Positions 1-10,741 of a stretch of 64,000 bases of DNA are shown in pieces; position 1 is the first letter of the stretch; every line of letters starts with the position of its first letter. Source of the DNA: Hymenolepis diminuta. Lineage: Eukaryota; Platyhelminthes; Cestoda; Cyclophyllidea; Hymenolepididae. The stretch is from contig CAADRB010000025.1 of the NCBI GenBank assembly GCA_900708905.1, positions 1,733,026-1,797,025 on the forward strand, read 5' to 3'. The notes under the pieces are model-generated. The model searched no databases and was not told where the DNA came from. It saw nothing but the letters and a program-made list of their open reading frames with translations. The translations under genes were made by a program, and so were the position numbers.

Positions 1-320
1 CAGAGTCTCAAGGGAAAATAGGGAATTGGAGGAGAAGGACTGAGCTATGGAAGAGGAGTCGAACGAGCTAGGGTCCCTTGGTGTGTGTGTTCAGTGTGTC
101 TGATGGAGGCTATTTATAATCGACACTTTGGGTGAGGACACGCATAAGGATATAATCATATGCGTGCTTTAATTGGTCGGGACGATTGTAGGAAAAGGAA
201 GGGCCAGTGCAGACAAGACTGGCTAATAGCAGGGCCGACTAAGTGGTGTCTACTACTATCATCCGAGGTATGCTTACCTTTTCCGATCGATGAGAAATAG
301 GCCAGCTGAGGACGCACGAT
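1..320 (-). repeat. Repeat family R2, copy a (inverted)
   Basis: Read on the minus strand, this block matches the copies near 1.45-1.88 kb, 28.1-28.5 kb and 31.7-32.1 kb. Shared features, in order, are a TTTTCCTACAA-like stretch, an AATTAAA box, a CGCGTCCTC-like box, CAAGTG and then TATAAA (positions 113-118 on the plus strand, reversed). I see no coding potential. The TATA box after a conserved upstream block suggests a promoter-bearing repeat such as a solo LTR, but terminal TG/CA and target duplications were not resolved. Confidence 0.55.
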
Positions 321-1454
321 GTTTGTCTGTGGAGTGCTTGGGTCAGGAAAGGTTAAAAGTTTACCGATATTACTATAAAGATAAGATAATTAAATTTAGT
401 GATGATTAGAGAGTATGTAAGATAAATATTATGGAGAAGAAAGGATTCATCCTTCAAAGTTATTAAGGGCCAACGAATAATGTGCCTGTCTGCGAAGTCA
501 GACTTTACTTTTAAATATAATCGTTGATAGCTTAAAATGTGTCAGAGTCTTAAGAGTTGCTTTTCTCTACTCCCTTTATATTAATTTGTCGAATAAATAT
601 TTGTTTACTGTACGAATCCATCATAAACCGCAATAATTGGAGTATTTCATGGCCATTTACCAAGTCTCTTGAAATATTAATCTTTCACTATGACATTAGA
701 GCACTGTCAGATACGCTCAAATCGATACAAGTGTATAAATTGTGTTCAAATTAAACAAACAAAGGGATTGGAGTAATTACAGCTGTCTTCTTTCTCCTTC
801 CTACTGGAAATAATTGTCATTTTTAAGAATTGCCCATTCTTCAGGATATCCGAAATTCTTTTCAACTTAATAACAATTAAATAGGCAAAATTCTTGCTAT
901 TCTCATCTAAATGTCTTATTATCAAACTCTCTTGTATTCAGATTGTGATAATTGAATCATAAAGGTAAGGTAGTAATAGTAAATGATTATTAATATTTTA
1001 ATGGAAATGATTATGAAAATCTGAGCTTAAAATTTTTTTCTGATAAAAAATAAACATAAGTGCATCTAAGACTATCGGTGCCCCAGGATACGTAGCACTG
1101 GTGGGGTGTTCCAAGTTTCATACCAAATTTTCTGTTTAACTAATTTACTGAAGTTCGGATTTTTTTAAGCCTTTATACTGTGTTATAATCCATGACATAT
1201 TTTTATGGGAAAGTAACTGAAATCGGGTAAAACTTACAAAATAAGGTCTGTGGAATTCTGAGGGAGATTTAGAGATTGTAAGTTGGAGAGGAGGAAAGTA
1301 GAGAAGTGTATCAGTTTTCCCACCCTTTCACTTAATCCATATAGTTCTAAGCAAAAGTTACAAATTAGGCCTTTATAATTAACTCTTTTAATTAAATTGC
1401 CCTAATTTCAGAGATTCCTTCACTTGAATTTCTTTCAGGCCAAATGTTTTGAAG

Positions 1455-1880
1455 AATGACCCTCTATGCATTTTCAAAATTACTCTCTTCGCAACTTTTA
1501 TGGCAGTACGTCGGTTTTTCGACCTCGAAGTTGCAGTGACATCCTTATGCCCCTAATGACGTAAAACTCCTATCTGTCATGTCTAAACGCGTTTATCGAT
1601 TCTCCCCTTCCTATAACTGTCTCGTTTCATTTAAAAGTACATCTGCACTCATGTTCTCACGCGCGTCCTTTCCCAAGTGACCCATAAATAGCTTTTATAT
1701 TCCCACACGCACCCGGACACACACTGGTCATACATCTGTTGCTACACTGCCCTCTCACCGCTTTTGTTCCTTATCTCTATTGCCAGCTTGGATCCTCATT
1801 TTGGTCTAATCAGCTCTTGGTATTCTGCTCTAGAACTGTTGTTAGCCCTTACAATTTTCAATTTGCAACAATTTATAAAC
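1455..1880 (+). repeat. Repeat family R2, copy b
   Basis: This copy shares its first 130 bases with the copy at 31.7 kb (ATGACCCTCTATGCATTT, then CAGTGAC and a GCC-rich stretch). Its centre matches all copies (TTAAAAGTA, CACGCGCGTCC, CAAGTGACC, ATAAATA at 1684). Its 3' end matches the 28.1 kb copy (TTGGTCTAATCA, TTCTGCTC, then TTGCAACAA). A short open frame at 1739-1966 lies inside it and is not conserved between copies, so I do not call a gene. Confidence 0.6.
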
Positions 1881-2660
1881 GGTTTATGGTTAAGAGTGTT
1901 CTTACTCTTATTTCTCTTTTGAAATCATCTGTTGCCATTTGCTTATCATTATGCTTTTGTTATTAGTTCCTCTCCCTACTTAACATGCGCTAGTAATTCT
2001 GCTACAATCAATCATCGTTAATTCATCCTCTGTAACAAGTGAACCCCTCTCCTATCCTTTTTTGTCATTAACTTTTTATGTGTTTGAAATAAAATGTCGC
2101 TTCTAGACCCCAACTTTCTAATATAAATATTTTATTTGTTCTTTAGTGTTGGTATCACTATTGGTACCGACAAAAAGCGCCTTCAAATTCGTATCATGAG
2201 GAAGCTTCTGCACAAAATAGCCCAACAAGGAATAAAATGATAAGAGGTCGAATTAAAGAAGACAATAGAGTTAGTGTATCACAAATAATCTCTTATTTGC
2301 TTTCTGAATACACTGACTTCCCCACTTTTACAAAAGGAGCATAATTCAATTTATTATATTCAAAGTTCAACTTGCATAATCTGATCTCCTGGTTAAGTTA
2401 ATGTCCATGATATTCATCGGTTTTTTAATCGAATGGTTCAGTGATTAATCATGTCACATCTGATTCATCCGTATTTTTCTTACTGACGGAACCGATAATA
2501 TCGAATGCAAATAGTCCTCTATATGGTGAAGATATTATAGGACATAGATGTGAAATAGCTGTTTATCTTAAATGTTAAGAGAGCAGTCAGATGATTACGA
2601 AAATAATCAGTCGAAATTCGAACCTTCTAAAGTTAGTTAATGAATAAAAGCACAACAGTA

Positions 2661-2683
2661 ACACGCACACACACACACACACA
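2661..2683 (+). repeat. CA dinucleotide microsatellite
   Basis: A short run of CA units, interrupted once by a CG, in non-coding DNA downstream of ZMYND10. The flanks at 1881-3500 are AT-rich and I see no gene in them. Confidence 0.9.
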
Positions 2684-3311
2684 TTTTTCACTAATGATTA
2701 AGTTTCCCTGTAAAACACCGAATGAGTTTTTAGTCATAATGAAGTGTTTTTGCAACTTGCCCATGAGAGGTTAATAATTTGACTCAGTTTCTGCCCTCAC
2801 GAATGATCTATCTCCCTACTTATAAGCTGCCTACCGATTTTCTGTGGTTATCTACCTCCCGTAAATATAAATTCATTCTACGTTCTCACTAGCCTTCCCT
2901 AATATTGACACATTACCGCCGTCTCCATCTTCTTTCTACCTAGTGGTAGTGGAATTCAATAAATAAGGAAGGGCAATGGTTTAAAATTTTTCCTCCCTAT
3001 CTTAGAATCTTTTAATCAGAAGAGTCTCTTCCAGTAACAGTTTCACTTAGATTTTACCTATTCAATAAGTGTAAAAAGATGCTATTGGCATTATCGTCAC
3101 CTTGAAATTCTTTCTGATTGGTTTAAACATCCAAAGTTGGTATTAGTGCACATCGAATGTACTAAGAATTTAACAAACTTATTCATTTCACAAGTCTAAA
3201 CGTTAACTTTTCCCTAAAATGAAATCCTGAAATTCAAATATCATCCAATTATAATCAACCTAAATTCCTCGGTAAGTTAGTCAACTTAAAATGGTAAAAT
3301 ACTGACTACTT

Positions 3312-3317
3312 TTTATT
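3312..3317 (-). terminator. Probable ZMYND10 poly(A) signal
   Basis: AATAAA on the minus strand, about 195 bases past the ZMYND10 stop codon. It is the first canonical hexamer I noticed downstream. Its use is inferred from position only. Confidence 0.4.
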
Positions 3318-3512
3318 GTCATTATTTATATCTAGCAAACTTGAACACAAAATACATTTTGAATGTTTTATGTCCAGATGTGATAAGCGTTTTGAAACAT
3401 GAGAGGATTTGAATCTGAGGACTCGTACAACAAGGAAATATGAATGATTATTCTGGAATGTATATTTCATAAAAATTGAAAACATTCTACTTACAAACAA
3501 AAGTAGTAAATA

Positions 3513-5440
3513 TTAATTAGCATTCGCTGACACAAGAATATCGCATGCCTTTTTATGCCGTGGCCAATGTTCAACTTGACATTGTCGACGACAGTACCAT
3601 TCATGTTTGCATCTTGAACATCGTTTTGTAGCCACTTCTCCACAAACAACACACCTAGGAGCACGAAGAAGTGGATGTTCAAACGAATCGGCATCACCAG
3701 ATGCGATATTCATGGTTTGAGCACCAAAAAGGGCTCCAACATTCTCCTCTGAAAATGTATCTGCCCATCTCGACGCAGCGCGTTGAGCAGCCTCGCAGCC
3801 TTCTTGTGATTGAATACGGGAAAGAAATTCTTCTGCAGTCGCTTCCCATTTACCCTTATATCTAATAACGTCATTACTATTAAATGCGAACGATACAAAC
3901 CTTTGCATGATTCTGTCATGAATTTCAGCCACGTCTTCAACATGACATAGTTGAGCAACAGCTGCTGCAGAATAAGTAGGAGCAGATCTACCAACAATAT
4001 TTGCAGCGACACCTTCAGACATTGCATACTCCTCTAAGAAACGCCGTAACTGGCCCAGAACTGGTATGACGTCAATTCGAGTTTCTGTAAGAAATGGTCT
4101 TAGGCGAAGTAGAGCTTGATGCCTAACACTATTTCCCACAATCTCATAGTTTACTGCTCCCATTAAACCAGAGAATAGAAGCTGGTAGATCGACAACCAA
4201 ACCTGTATTAATTGAAGACACTTTATTTATAACCTTTAAAAGTGGCATCTAAGAGTCCAAAATAGATAATTGTGTTCTACCTGCCCTTCTGTCTTTGTCA
4301 CAGGAGACCAGTTCTTTTCATCAGTTTCAGCAATCCAGCAGCCAGATTCATGCCACTGGTAATTCACTCGACACCCCAAAGAATCGGCATCCTGACAGGA
4401 CCAGGGAGCTAGCACTAGAATGTGGCAGAGTAGACATAGGAAATCATGAGTGTGGAGAATTCTTCGGGAAATTCCCAGGGGAAGAGCAGAGATTGATGTA
4501 CCATTAATTCCGCTGCAACAATGTTCAATTAAATGGCATGTTAAAGCTACTGCTTTCATGCTAACCTCAAAGCCTATTATAGAACCTTGACGTTCCAATT
4601 CCTCTTTGCTAGACTCTGAAGATGTCGTCTGATCCGTGTTAATATAAAATCGAAAATACGTTACCTGATCCTTTAGAAGTCTAATGGCGACCTTCTTTTC
4701 CTCATTATTGGTCATCGTTACCAAGCGACAAAGAGCTCTATGACACCAATCACAAAGGTCAATTGCGTAATCACTTAAGCTGTCTACAACATCGACATGA
4801 TAACTGATTGTTTCCAATAGATTTGTAACAATTAGTTCATGATAAAGCACTGCATATATAGGAAATGTGGGTATATTGCCTGTGATTTTCTTTAGAACTT
4901 TATTAAAAACCTTTCGGTGCCATAGTTCAGTCGACACAAGATCTCGAATAAGAAATTCAACTTTTTGATGGGAGATGAGAAACTCCTTGACGAATTCATC
5001 AGATCCAGATCGAGCCGATGCAACTGCCTAACTGTAATATAAATTATTAACTAATTATAACCTGCATATTCAGTTTGTCTAGATAAGCGTGTTGCTTGTA
5101 CCATGGCTCTGTACCACATAAGTCATAATCTTGAAATTCGAGAGCTTCAACGAATGCCTCCGCTTCATTGGGAAAGAGTATATACTAAAAATTATGGAAA
5201 AAATTTATGTCAGTTGGAAAGGAGAAATTTTCGGTTTCAGTATTGAAAAATCAAACATAATATTCATTTAATAAAATAATTTAAAATAAATTTCAATTGA
5301 AATAAACAGGGAAATCGATATTTTGCATATACGGATATGTGGAACAAAACTTTCAAATTATGCAAGTTGATTTTGTTTTTTTATAAACTGCTCAGCCTAA
5401 ATTCTTTAATTTTAACACTTACGTAAGAGTCACTACTCAT
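3513..5440 (-). CDS. ZMYND10: ZMYND10, dynein-arm assembly factor with MYND finger
   Basis: Exons in transcript order are 5440-5423, 5184-5062, 5027-4281 and 4202-3513, all joined in phase 0, giving about 525 residues (vertebrate proteins are near 440). The C-terminus is a MYND zinc finger: CVVC, then CSRC, WYC, C, H and C spaced as in the family, with the motif KRCSRCKHEWYC. Other family matches are KLNMQAV across the exon 2-3 join, ELWHRKVF, and GQVWLSIYQLLF across the exon 3-4 join. ZMYND10 acts in the cytoplasm in pre-assembly of axonemal dynein arms with LRRC6 and chaperones, so in a flatworm it would serve flame cells, sperm or larval cilia. The start is the ATG at 5440, which begins a tiny six-codon exon. 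Introns are 238, 34 and 78 bases, and a further 36-base in-frame segment (4629-4664) may be a retained mini-intron. Identity is firm. The only doubts are the exact start and that segment. Confidence 0.93.
4629..4664 (-). other. Possible 36-nt in-frame mini-intron in ZMYND10
   Basis: Within the long ZMYND10 exon this 36-base segment starts with GTAACG after CAG and ends in CAG. It has no stop codon and keeps the frame, so it can be read through as 12 residues (VTYFRFYINTDQ). Removing it joins LLKDQ to TTSSES, which lies in a poorly conserved loop. The real 34-base intron nearby (5028-5061) makes splicing here plausible. Confidence 0.45.
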
Positions 5441-6809
5441 CGCGGCCGATTCGATCTAATGACCGTCATTAGGCGATAGCAACAACACCTAATTGGACTG
5501 TGTAAACAAAATGTATTTGACCTTCCTATGAAACAAATAAAAATTTAATCTATGAATTATTTGGGTCAAGAAATCCATATGAATTTATTTTATGAATTTT
5601 TCATAAAAACGGCAATGATTTTATCTAGTAATGGTGTAAGTAAATGAGTATGCTTATAGCTAATAATATAATAACATAATGTTTAACAGACCCAAAATGG
5701 TAAAAACGGTCATTTCAAGAAAACAGGGTACTTATATTTTAATTTTGATATTCTTTTTTGGTTATTTTGTCACACCACCAAATCATAGCACTTAATTAGG
5801 TTTAATACTGGAATTCCTAACAATGAAAAATTGTCAATAGGGGAGAATAGCAATGTTAAAAAGAAATAATTACTCAGAAGTGTAACACCAACACTTTTTT
5901 GCAATAGATAATATAGTCTCGTTAATCGAGTGATCAAATTCCATCACTATATTAAAATATTAAATAATCTTTTATTCACTTAACTGTCGGTCTTTATGCT
6001 AGACGAATCGAAGATTAAGCCAATAGGAAATCGGAAAACATGATAACAACAAAAGGAGGAGGTACCTAAATTGGTAGAAAGGATTTTACAATTTGAAAAT
6101 TTTCCCCTGAGTGTCAAATATGGTTTACCATTACAATCCAAGAAGATCACTATTTCATCGTAATGAATGTTCTCTTACACCAATTTTACAATGAAAATGT
6201 AGTAGCCACTTGACATAATTTGAGTCAGCTTCGTGGAATTGCAGGTAATATCGAAGGCAAAATAAATTACGTTATATGATTTCCATATGGAAACGTTCTT
6301 TTCAAGAAAATGGAGAAAAATGAAATGAATTACTTTATTTTGAAATAAGAGATTGTCTTAATATGGAGTGACGATGACAAGCCATAATCATATTTTGATC
6401 GTGATTTTTTTTTAAACGTCCTCAAGTCAATTTACTTGTGAAGTTGGTAGGATTGTTGTTATAATCTGCTCTTCACTATAGAACACCGTAACCGACTCTT
6501 AGATTCTCTAAGACATTGCACTAGTTACAAATACGACTTGACAATATCACAATACAAAACGACCCAAACTACCATATCAACACAAGACGCACATTTTCGT
6601 ATGGATAGGTCGATTTATATTCCCCGCCATTTACAACCGTAATGTAAATAAATTCGTTTGAATAAAGGGGAATTAAAGGAAACAGAAATTAAAAGATGGA
6701 AAATAGAGAATCGTAAATATAAGAATTATTTTGGAAAAATATTGTCGTGGCAATTCCATGTTTATTTGTTTCGCAGTTCTATCATCAATTAATTGAAAAT
6801 GCTTTAGAT

Positions 6810-7095
6810 AGATGCCAGTCAACGCCTGGTGATCTCCACAACAGCATCCCAAAGGTTCCAGTTGTCTCTATGTGTGTGTTTGCACACAAATTTACACAAA
6901 TGCCAGTCATCAGGCGGAGGAATAGGCGACGAAGCACGGCCGACATCCAACAAAGAAACGTTTTATGCAATAACCATATCCGTTTATCAACAAAATGGAG
7001 TGGCTTACCGGCCATCTGCGTACTGATCTAGCGACAGCAGTGACTGGACTTATTCCTCCTGTGTGGTCACCATCCACATCACTTTATTACAAAAA
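6810..7095 (+). repeat. Repeat family R3, copy 1
   Basis: A degenerate direct-repeat partner of 7560-7880. Shared landmarks are GTCAACGCCTGG, a GTGTGTTTGCACA box, GTCATCA-GC-GAGG, CAACNAANGAA, a TGGAGTGGCTT box and CTGATCTNGCGACA...AGTGACT. The short overlapping open frames on both strands reflect this GC-richer repeat rather than a gene. Confidence 0.7.
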
Positions 7096-7559
7096 ATGAG
7101 AAATCTTGTTTGATCGGTATAAATATGTAAAACATATAAATTGGTTTTGAAAATGAATAGACGAAAATGATAGATAATAGTTACGGGAATAACATCCGAA
7201 CGGAAGAAAATTTTAAAGATTAAAGGGCAAGAAATGAAAATTTGTCGAAAGTTTTGTCCACAGACTAAAATCTGCCAAATAACATCAAATCTGATCTACA
7301 ATATGTAATCGAATATTGAATGAAATATATGCAGCTAACTTGTTATGCTCGTGTGTTTTCGTTTGGTATTGCAGGCTTGCATTACTTTCAAAATTCAGCT
7401 AATTTGAAAGATGCCATATAATGAAGATATCAATAAAGACTTGCAATTTGGAATGATAAGCAATCGGCCAGCAAATACAACTCTGCAATAATTGTAACTT
7501 TTCATTCGAAAATTAATGAAATGAAATTTTTGGGAATTAAATTAATAATGCTATAGTCA

Positions 7560-7880
7560 ACAGCTGCCTGTCAACGCCTGGAGACTAGAAATGGTTGACT
7601 GACGATAAGACCTCCATTACAATGTCACAGGTGGTTCCGCTGTGTGTTCGCGTGTTTGCACATAGATACCTAAAAAGACGTCGGTCATCACGCCGAGACA
7701 CCGATGATGAGGCATGACTAACATCTAACGAAGGAATATTTTGCATTTGAACCTAACTTACTCACTAAATTGGAGGTGGCTTGGCTGCTAGCTCCGAACT
7801 GATCTGGCGACATGAGTGACTTGACTTATTTCATCTATTCGATCGATGTGACACCGGTAGACTTAACGTTATTACAAATA
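7560..7880 (+). repeat. Repeat family R3, copy 2
   Basis: Second copy of the block at 6810-7095, in the same orientation and about 750 bases downstream. It has several indels, but the same boxes occur in the same order (TGTCAACGCCTGG, GTTTGCACA, GTCGGTCATCA, CTGATCTGGCGACA). No coding potential is kept between the two copies. Confidence 0.7.
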
Positions 7881-8700
7881 ATGTAATTGATTTTTTACTT
7901 ATATGATATGGTTAAAGCAGATTAAAGGTATTCTTAAAAATTCGGACCAAAATAATAATAAAAGCACTAAGTTCTAGTAAAAATATTCTCAGTAAAACGC
8001 TACTTATGTCTATTCGTAAATGTCTTTATGTTAAGATTGGTATCCGCATAGGTTCCACTCTTCTTATTCTGATCACCTATATTGGATGCTGTCTCTGAAA
8101 TTTGCCAACTTCTGATTATGCTAACTCGAGCACTTACCAACGAGTATTGTGAACGGTAAGAATATAACAGATCAAGCAATACCTGAAAACGACGAACTTT
8201 TGTAGGAAAACTCTCTTTCTGTGTTCTCGCTACTTCAGAAGTAGTCTAATTGAATTTGGGGCGATGTATACTAAAACATTCGGCTAGAGACTAACTGTAC
8301 TCGTCTGAAGCTAGCTGGACTTCAAAAAGGATTACTAAATTTTATTAAATTGTTTATTAGCCTAGTATCTGCTACAAAGCTCAAGGAAAAATTGTTAAAT
8401 GAACTTTTTTCATAGCTTTAAAACGGATCGGAAGCATGTTCTGCATTGTTAAATTCGAAAATTATTTAAAATAATAATAGTTTTATAAGTAATCACATTA
8501 ACCCATCAATTAGATTTTTCCAGATGCAAATTTCAAATTCAGAAAATGAGGATTTCAAATATTGGACAGCTAAAAATCTTGAATTCATTTTTACAGGGAG
8601 AAATAATTAATTAAAGAAAGCTTTTTCAATGCTGACGGATTCTCAAAAAGAAATTCCTGGAACGTAGGTATTTTATAAATAATAATATATTTAAAAAATC

Positions 8701-8706
8701 TTTCAG
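8701..8706 (+). other. Candidate splice acceptor upstream of GLMN
   Basis: A TTTCAG acceptor preceded by an A/T-rich tract, about 155 bases before the proposed GLMN start. It could be the spliced-leader or 5' UTR acceptor. A short upstream open frame (8757-8780) would lie between it and the coding region. Confidence 0.4.
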
Positions 8707-8860
8707 TTCCGTGTAAAATTAAATCTGTTGTGAAAATAAAGCAGCGTTTTGTGTAATGAAAATTTGTTGCATTTGGTAATAAGTAATGCTTTTGTTTAAA
8801 TGTATAGTTTCAATTGCGGACTGCTTGGTCGGTTTGTCCGTGTTTGAGGTGAGTTGTTAT

Positions 8861-10624
8861 ATGACTAGCGTTAAAGTGGCGCCTTTGTTCGATCCATTGA
8901 TTGAGGATCAGTTATCAGAAGCCCTTCAGCAATGTAATTTAGAGGCTCTTCATGATCTTATTGAACCGCATAACTCTCCTGACTCCCAGAATATTTTGGA
9001 TATATTATCTTGGCTTCTGAGACAATTTGGTCATTCATCTGCCACACATCCTCCTAGATTTAAAAACTTCGCACAATCGCACATTCAAAGTCTTTCGCAA
9101 TATGTCACTGCCAAGGAGTTTCTATTGATCATTCTAGGCGAATTAGAAGCTTCCGAATCTCTACATCTTCTTTCGTTTTCCATGTCCTTTCTCGAGTCCT
9201 GCGCTCTTTCAGTTGGACTAAGTAGTACTGTAAATATCCAAAGCATATTTACTGTTATTCGCACAAAAATTCATAATTTTTTGTTAGCCACGTCCAATTC
9301 GCGCTTTTACAAAAGTGGTGGTGTTTTCTTCACTTTACTCAAGAATTTTGCAAATATGCTGCTGTCTCTGTTTTCTCAAGACTCGGATAAAATCCGTCTT
9401 AAAACTTACATTGATGACGTGTTGTATTATTTTGCTGAGCCGCTTCAGTTCTTAGATTTCAATGATGATACTCTACCAATTTTCGAATCCTTTCTTTCAG
9501 TCTTGAGAAAAATTATACCATCTATATATACTGCCTGCTATAAATCCTACCGTTTATCCTACATATCTTCAAGTATTGACTCTTGCCCATCTGAGTTTGC
9601 AGATAGCTATACAGCTCTTCTCTTTGTTTGGAATTTTTGTCTTTCTAATAGGGTCTTTCATTCTTTTCTTCCCTGTGTTTTTACAAAATTGTACAAATAT
9701 GAAGTGCTTGTATATATGTCGATTCCATTTGTGCAGAATTTGACCAACAAACTTGCTCGGGACGATCTTCTTTCGCCAATTGATATCAAACAGTTAATCC
9801 GAGTTCAGGAGGGTTTAATGAGCAACTCTTCAGGTTTAAATGAGTGTTATCCCTCCATATGGTGGCGAAAACGAGTAGTTTTTCTCATTAAAAACTTTGA
9901 GTCCATTTGCAAATACCCTATTATGGGTGCGGAACTTCCCATTGAAATTACGAACTGTGTTTTCTCAATTGAGTCTCTTCTTTCCACTGCGACGATCACA
10001 GCTCGTTGCGAGCTCTACGCCGAAATTATCGATCGGTCCGCTAGGCTTTTTCATAATGGCTTTCGATCCCATATGATTGTTAGTTTCAAGAACTTTCTTC
10101 ACTGCAGTTTGTGCTCCTGGAAAGAGGTTAAGGTATCTAAAGAGGAGAAGTTAGGGGAATCCAGGGTTGTCCTGCCCTATTACCCTGATTATCTTCGCCG
10201 AATGTTTGATCTCATCTTCATATACCCTCTTCCTGAATGTAACGAAAGCCTAATTAATCAATCAGGCTGGTTGAATGCATCTCTAAATTTTGCTTTGTAT
10301 ATTATTTCACGTTGCAATGGAGTTAAAAACGGGGATTTTGATGAGCAGTTGAAGACTCTAATGCATGACATTGCTCTAGCACTTAGTAGGCCGGATAATC
10401 AAGGAAGAAGTACCCTAGAAGTCAAGTTCCTTGAACCTCTGAATGAAGACATTATTAAGATTTCGAACATGTATAAACGAGCAAAGGTTGAATATGAAAG
10501 CGATCCAGACCCTTCTATGATTGCTCCTAATGCACCGACTCGTGAACAATGCGAATTCGTCTTAACTGATCTTCGATTGCTTGTAACAAATTTATCCTCT
10601 GTAAAGGACCTTTTTCATCGCTGA
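8861..10624 (+). CDS. GLMN: Glomulin-like cullin-RING ligase inhibitor
   Basis: A single-exon gene of 587 residues (human glomulin is about 594). The start chosen is the ATG at 8861 (MTSVKVAPLF). An in-frame ATG at 8786 would add 25 residues with no family likeness. The protein is helix-rich throughout, as expected for HEAT-like repeats, with no membrane or zinc motifs. Family likeness is clearest in the C-terminal half, with YPLPECNESL (compare the LPLPE motif of glomulin) and KFLEPLNEDI followed by KVEYES. An early KEFLLIILGELE also fits the KELLLGLLEL region. Glomulin binds RBX1 in SCF-type ubiquitin ligases, masking its E2 site, and has a separate role in vascular smooth muscle in vertebrates. 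The gene is the first of a head-to-tail trio, with the stop only 96 bases before the COQ9 acceptor. AATAAA occurs at 10631 and 10679. The assignment rests on remembered family motifs and needs a profile search. Confidence 0.8.
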   Translation: MTSVKVAPLFDPLIEDQLSEALQQCNLEALHDLIEPHNSPDSQNILDILSWLLRQFGHSSATHPPRFKNFAQSHIQSLSQYVTAKEFLLIILGELEASESLHLLSFSMSFLESCALSVGLSSTVNIQSIFTVIRTKIHNFLLATSNSRFYKSGGVFFTLLKNFANMLLSLFSQDSDKIRLKTYIDDVLYYFAEPLQFLDFNDDTLPIFESFLSVLRKIIPSIYTACYKSYRLSYISSSIDSCPSEFADSYTALLFVWNFCLSNRVFHSFLPCVFTKLYKYEVLVYMSIPFVQNLTNKLARDDLLSPIDIKQLIRVQEGLMSNSSGLNECYPSIWWRKRVVFLIKNFESICKYPIMGAELPIEITNCVFSIESLLSTATITARCELYAEIIDRSARLFHNGFRSHMIVSFKNFLHCSLCSWKEVKVSKEEKLGESRVVLPYYPDYLRRMFDLIFIYPLPECNESLINQSGWLNASLNFALYIISRCNGVKNGDFDEQLKTLMHDIALALSRPDNQGRSTLEVKFLEPLNEDIIKISNMYKRAKVEYESDPDPSMIAPNAPTREQCEFVLTDLRLLVTNLSSVKDLFHR

Positions 10625-10678
10625 TATCGTAATAAACGCATACTCTTCCGGACTATACACTTGTCATTTCGCTTTTGC

Positions 10679-10720
10679 AATAAAAATTTGCGGTTGATTG
10701 ATTTTTGTTTTTTGTTTCAG
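10679..10720 (+). other. Poly(A) signal plus trans-splice-type acceptor between GLMN and COQ9
   Basis: AATAAA at 10679-10684 is followed 36 bases later by a T-rich tract ending in TTTCAG at 10720, and COQ9's ATG lies 21 bases beyond that. A poly(A) signal placed just before a strong acceptor with no upstream exon is the usual layout of an internal operon gene. Use of a spliced leader is inferred; no leader RNA gene was found in the window. Confidence 0.65.
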
Positions 10721-10741
10721 ATATATTCCCTTGGACCAAAA

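Larger units (their letters stand above)
5441..8706. other. Intergenic region between ZMYND10 and the GLMN operon
   Basis: ZMYND10 and the GLMN-COQ9-SYS1 cluster diverge from this 3.3 kb AT-rich interval, so promoters for both are expected here. I see no reliable core promoter motif. Two related repeat copies (6810-7095 and 7560-7880) occupy the middle, and the open frames at 6747-7031 fall inside one of them. Confidence 0.6.

Noticed and set aside
1739..1966. Open frame of 75 codons on the plus strand
   Set aside because: It lies within repeat R2 and is broken in the other three copies.
8786..8860. N-terminal extension of GLMN from the upstream ATG
   Set aside because: The 25 extra residues are hydrophobic and Cys-rich, with no likeness to glomulin. 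The ATG at 8861 gives a length close to the family's.
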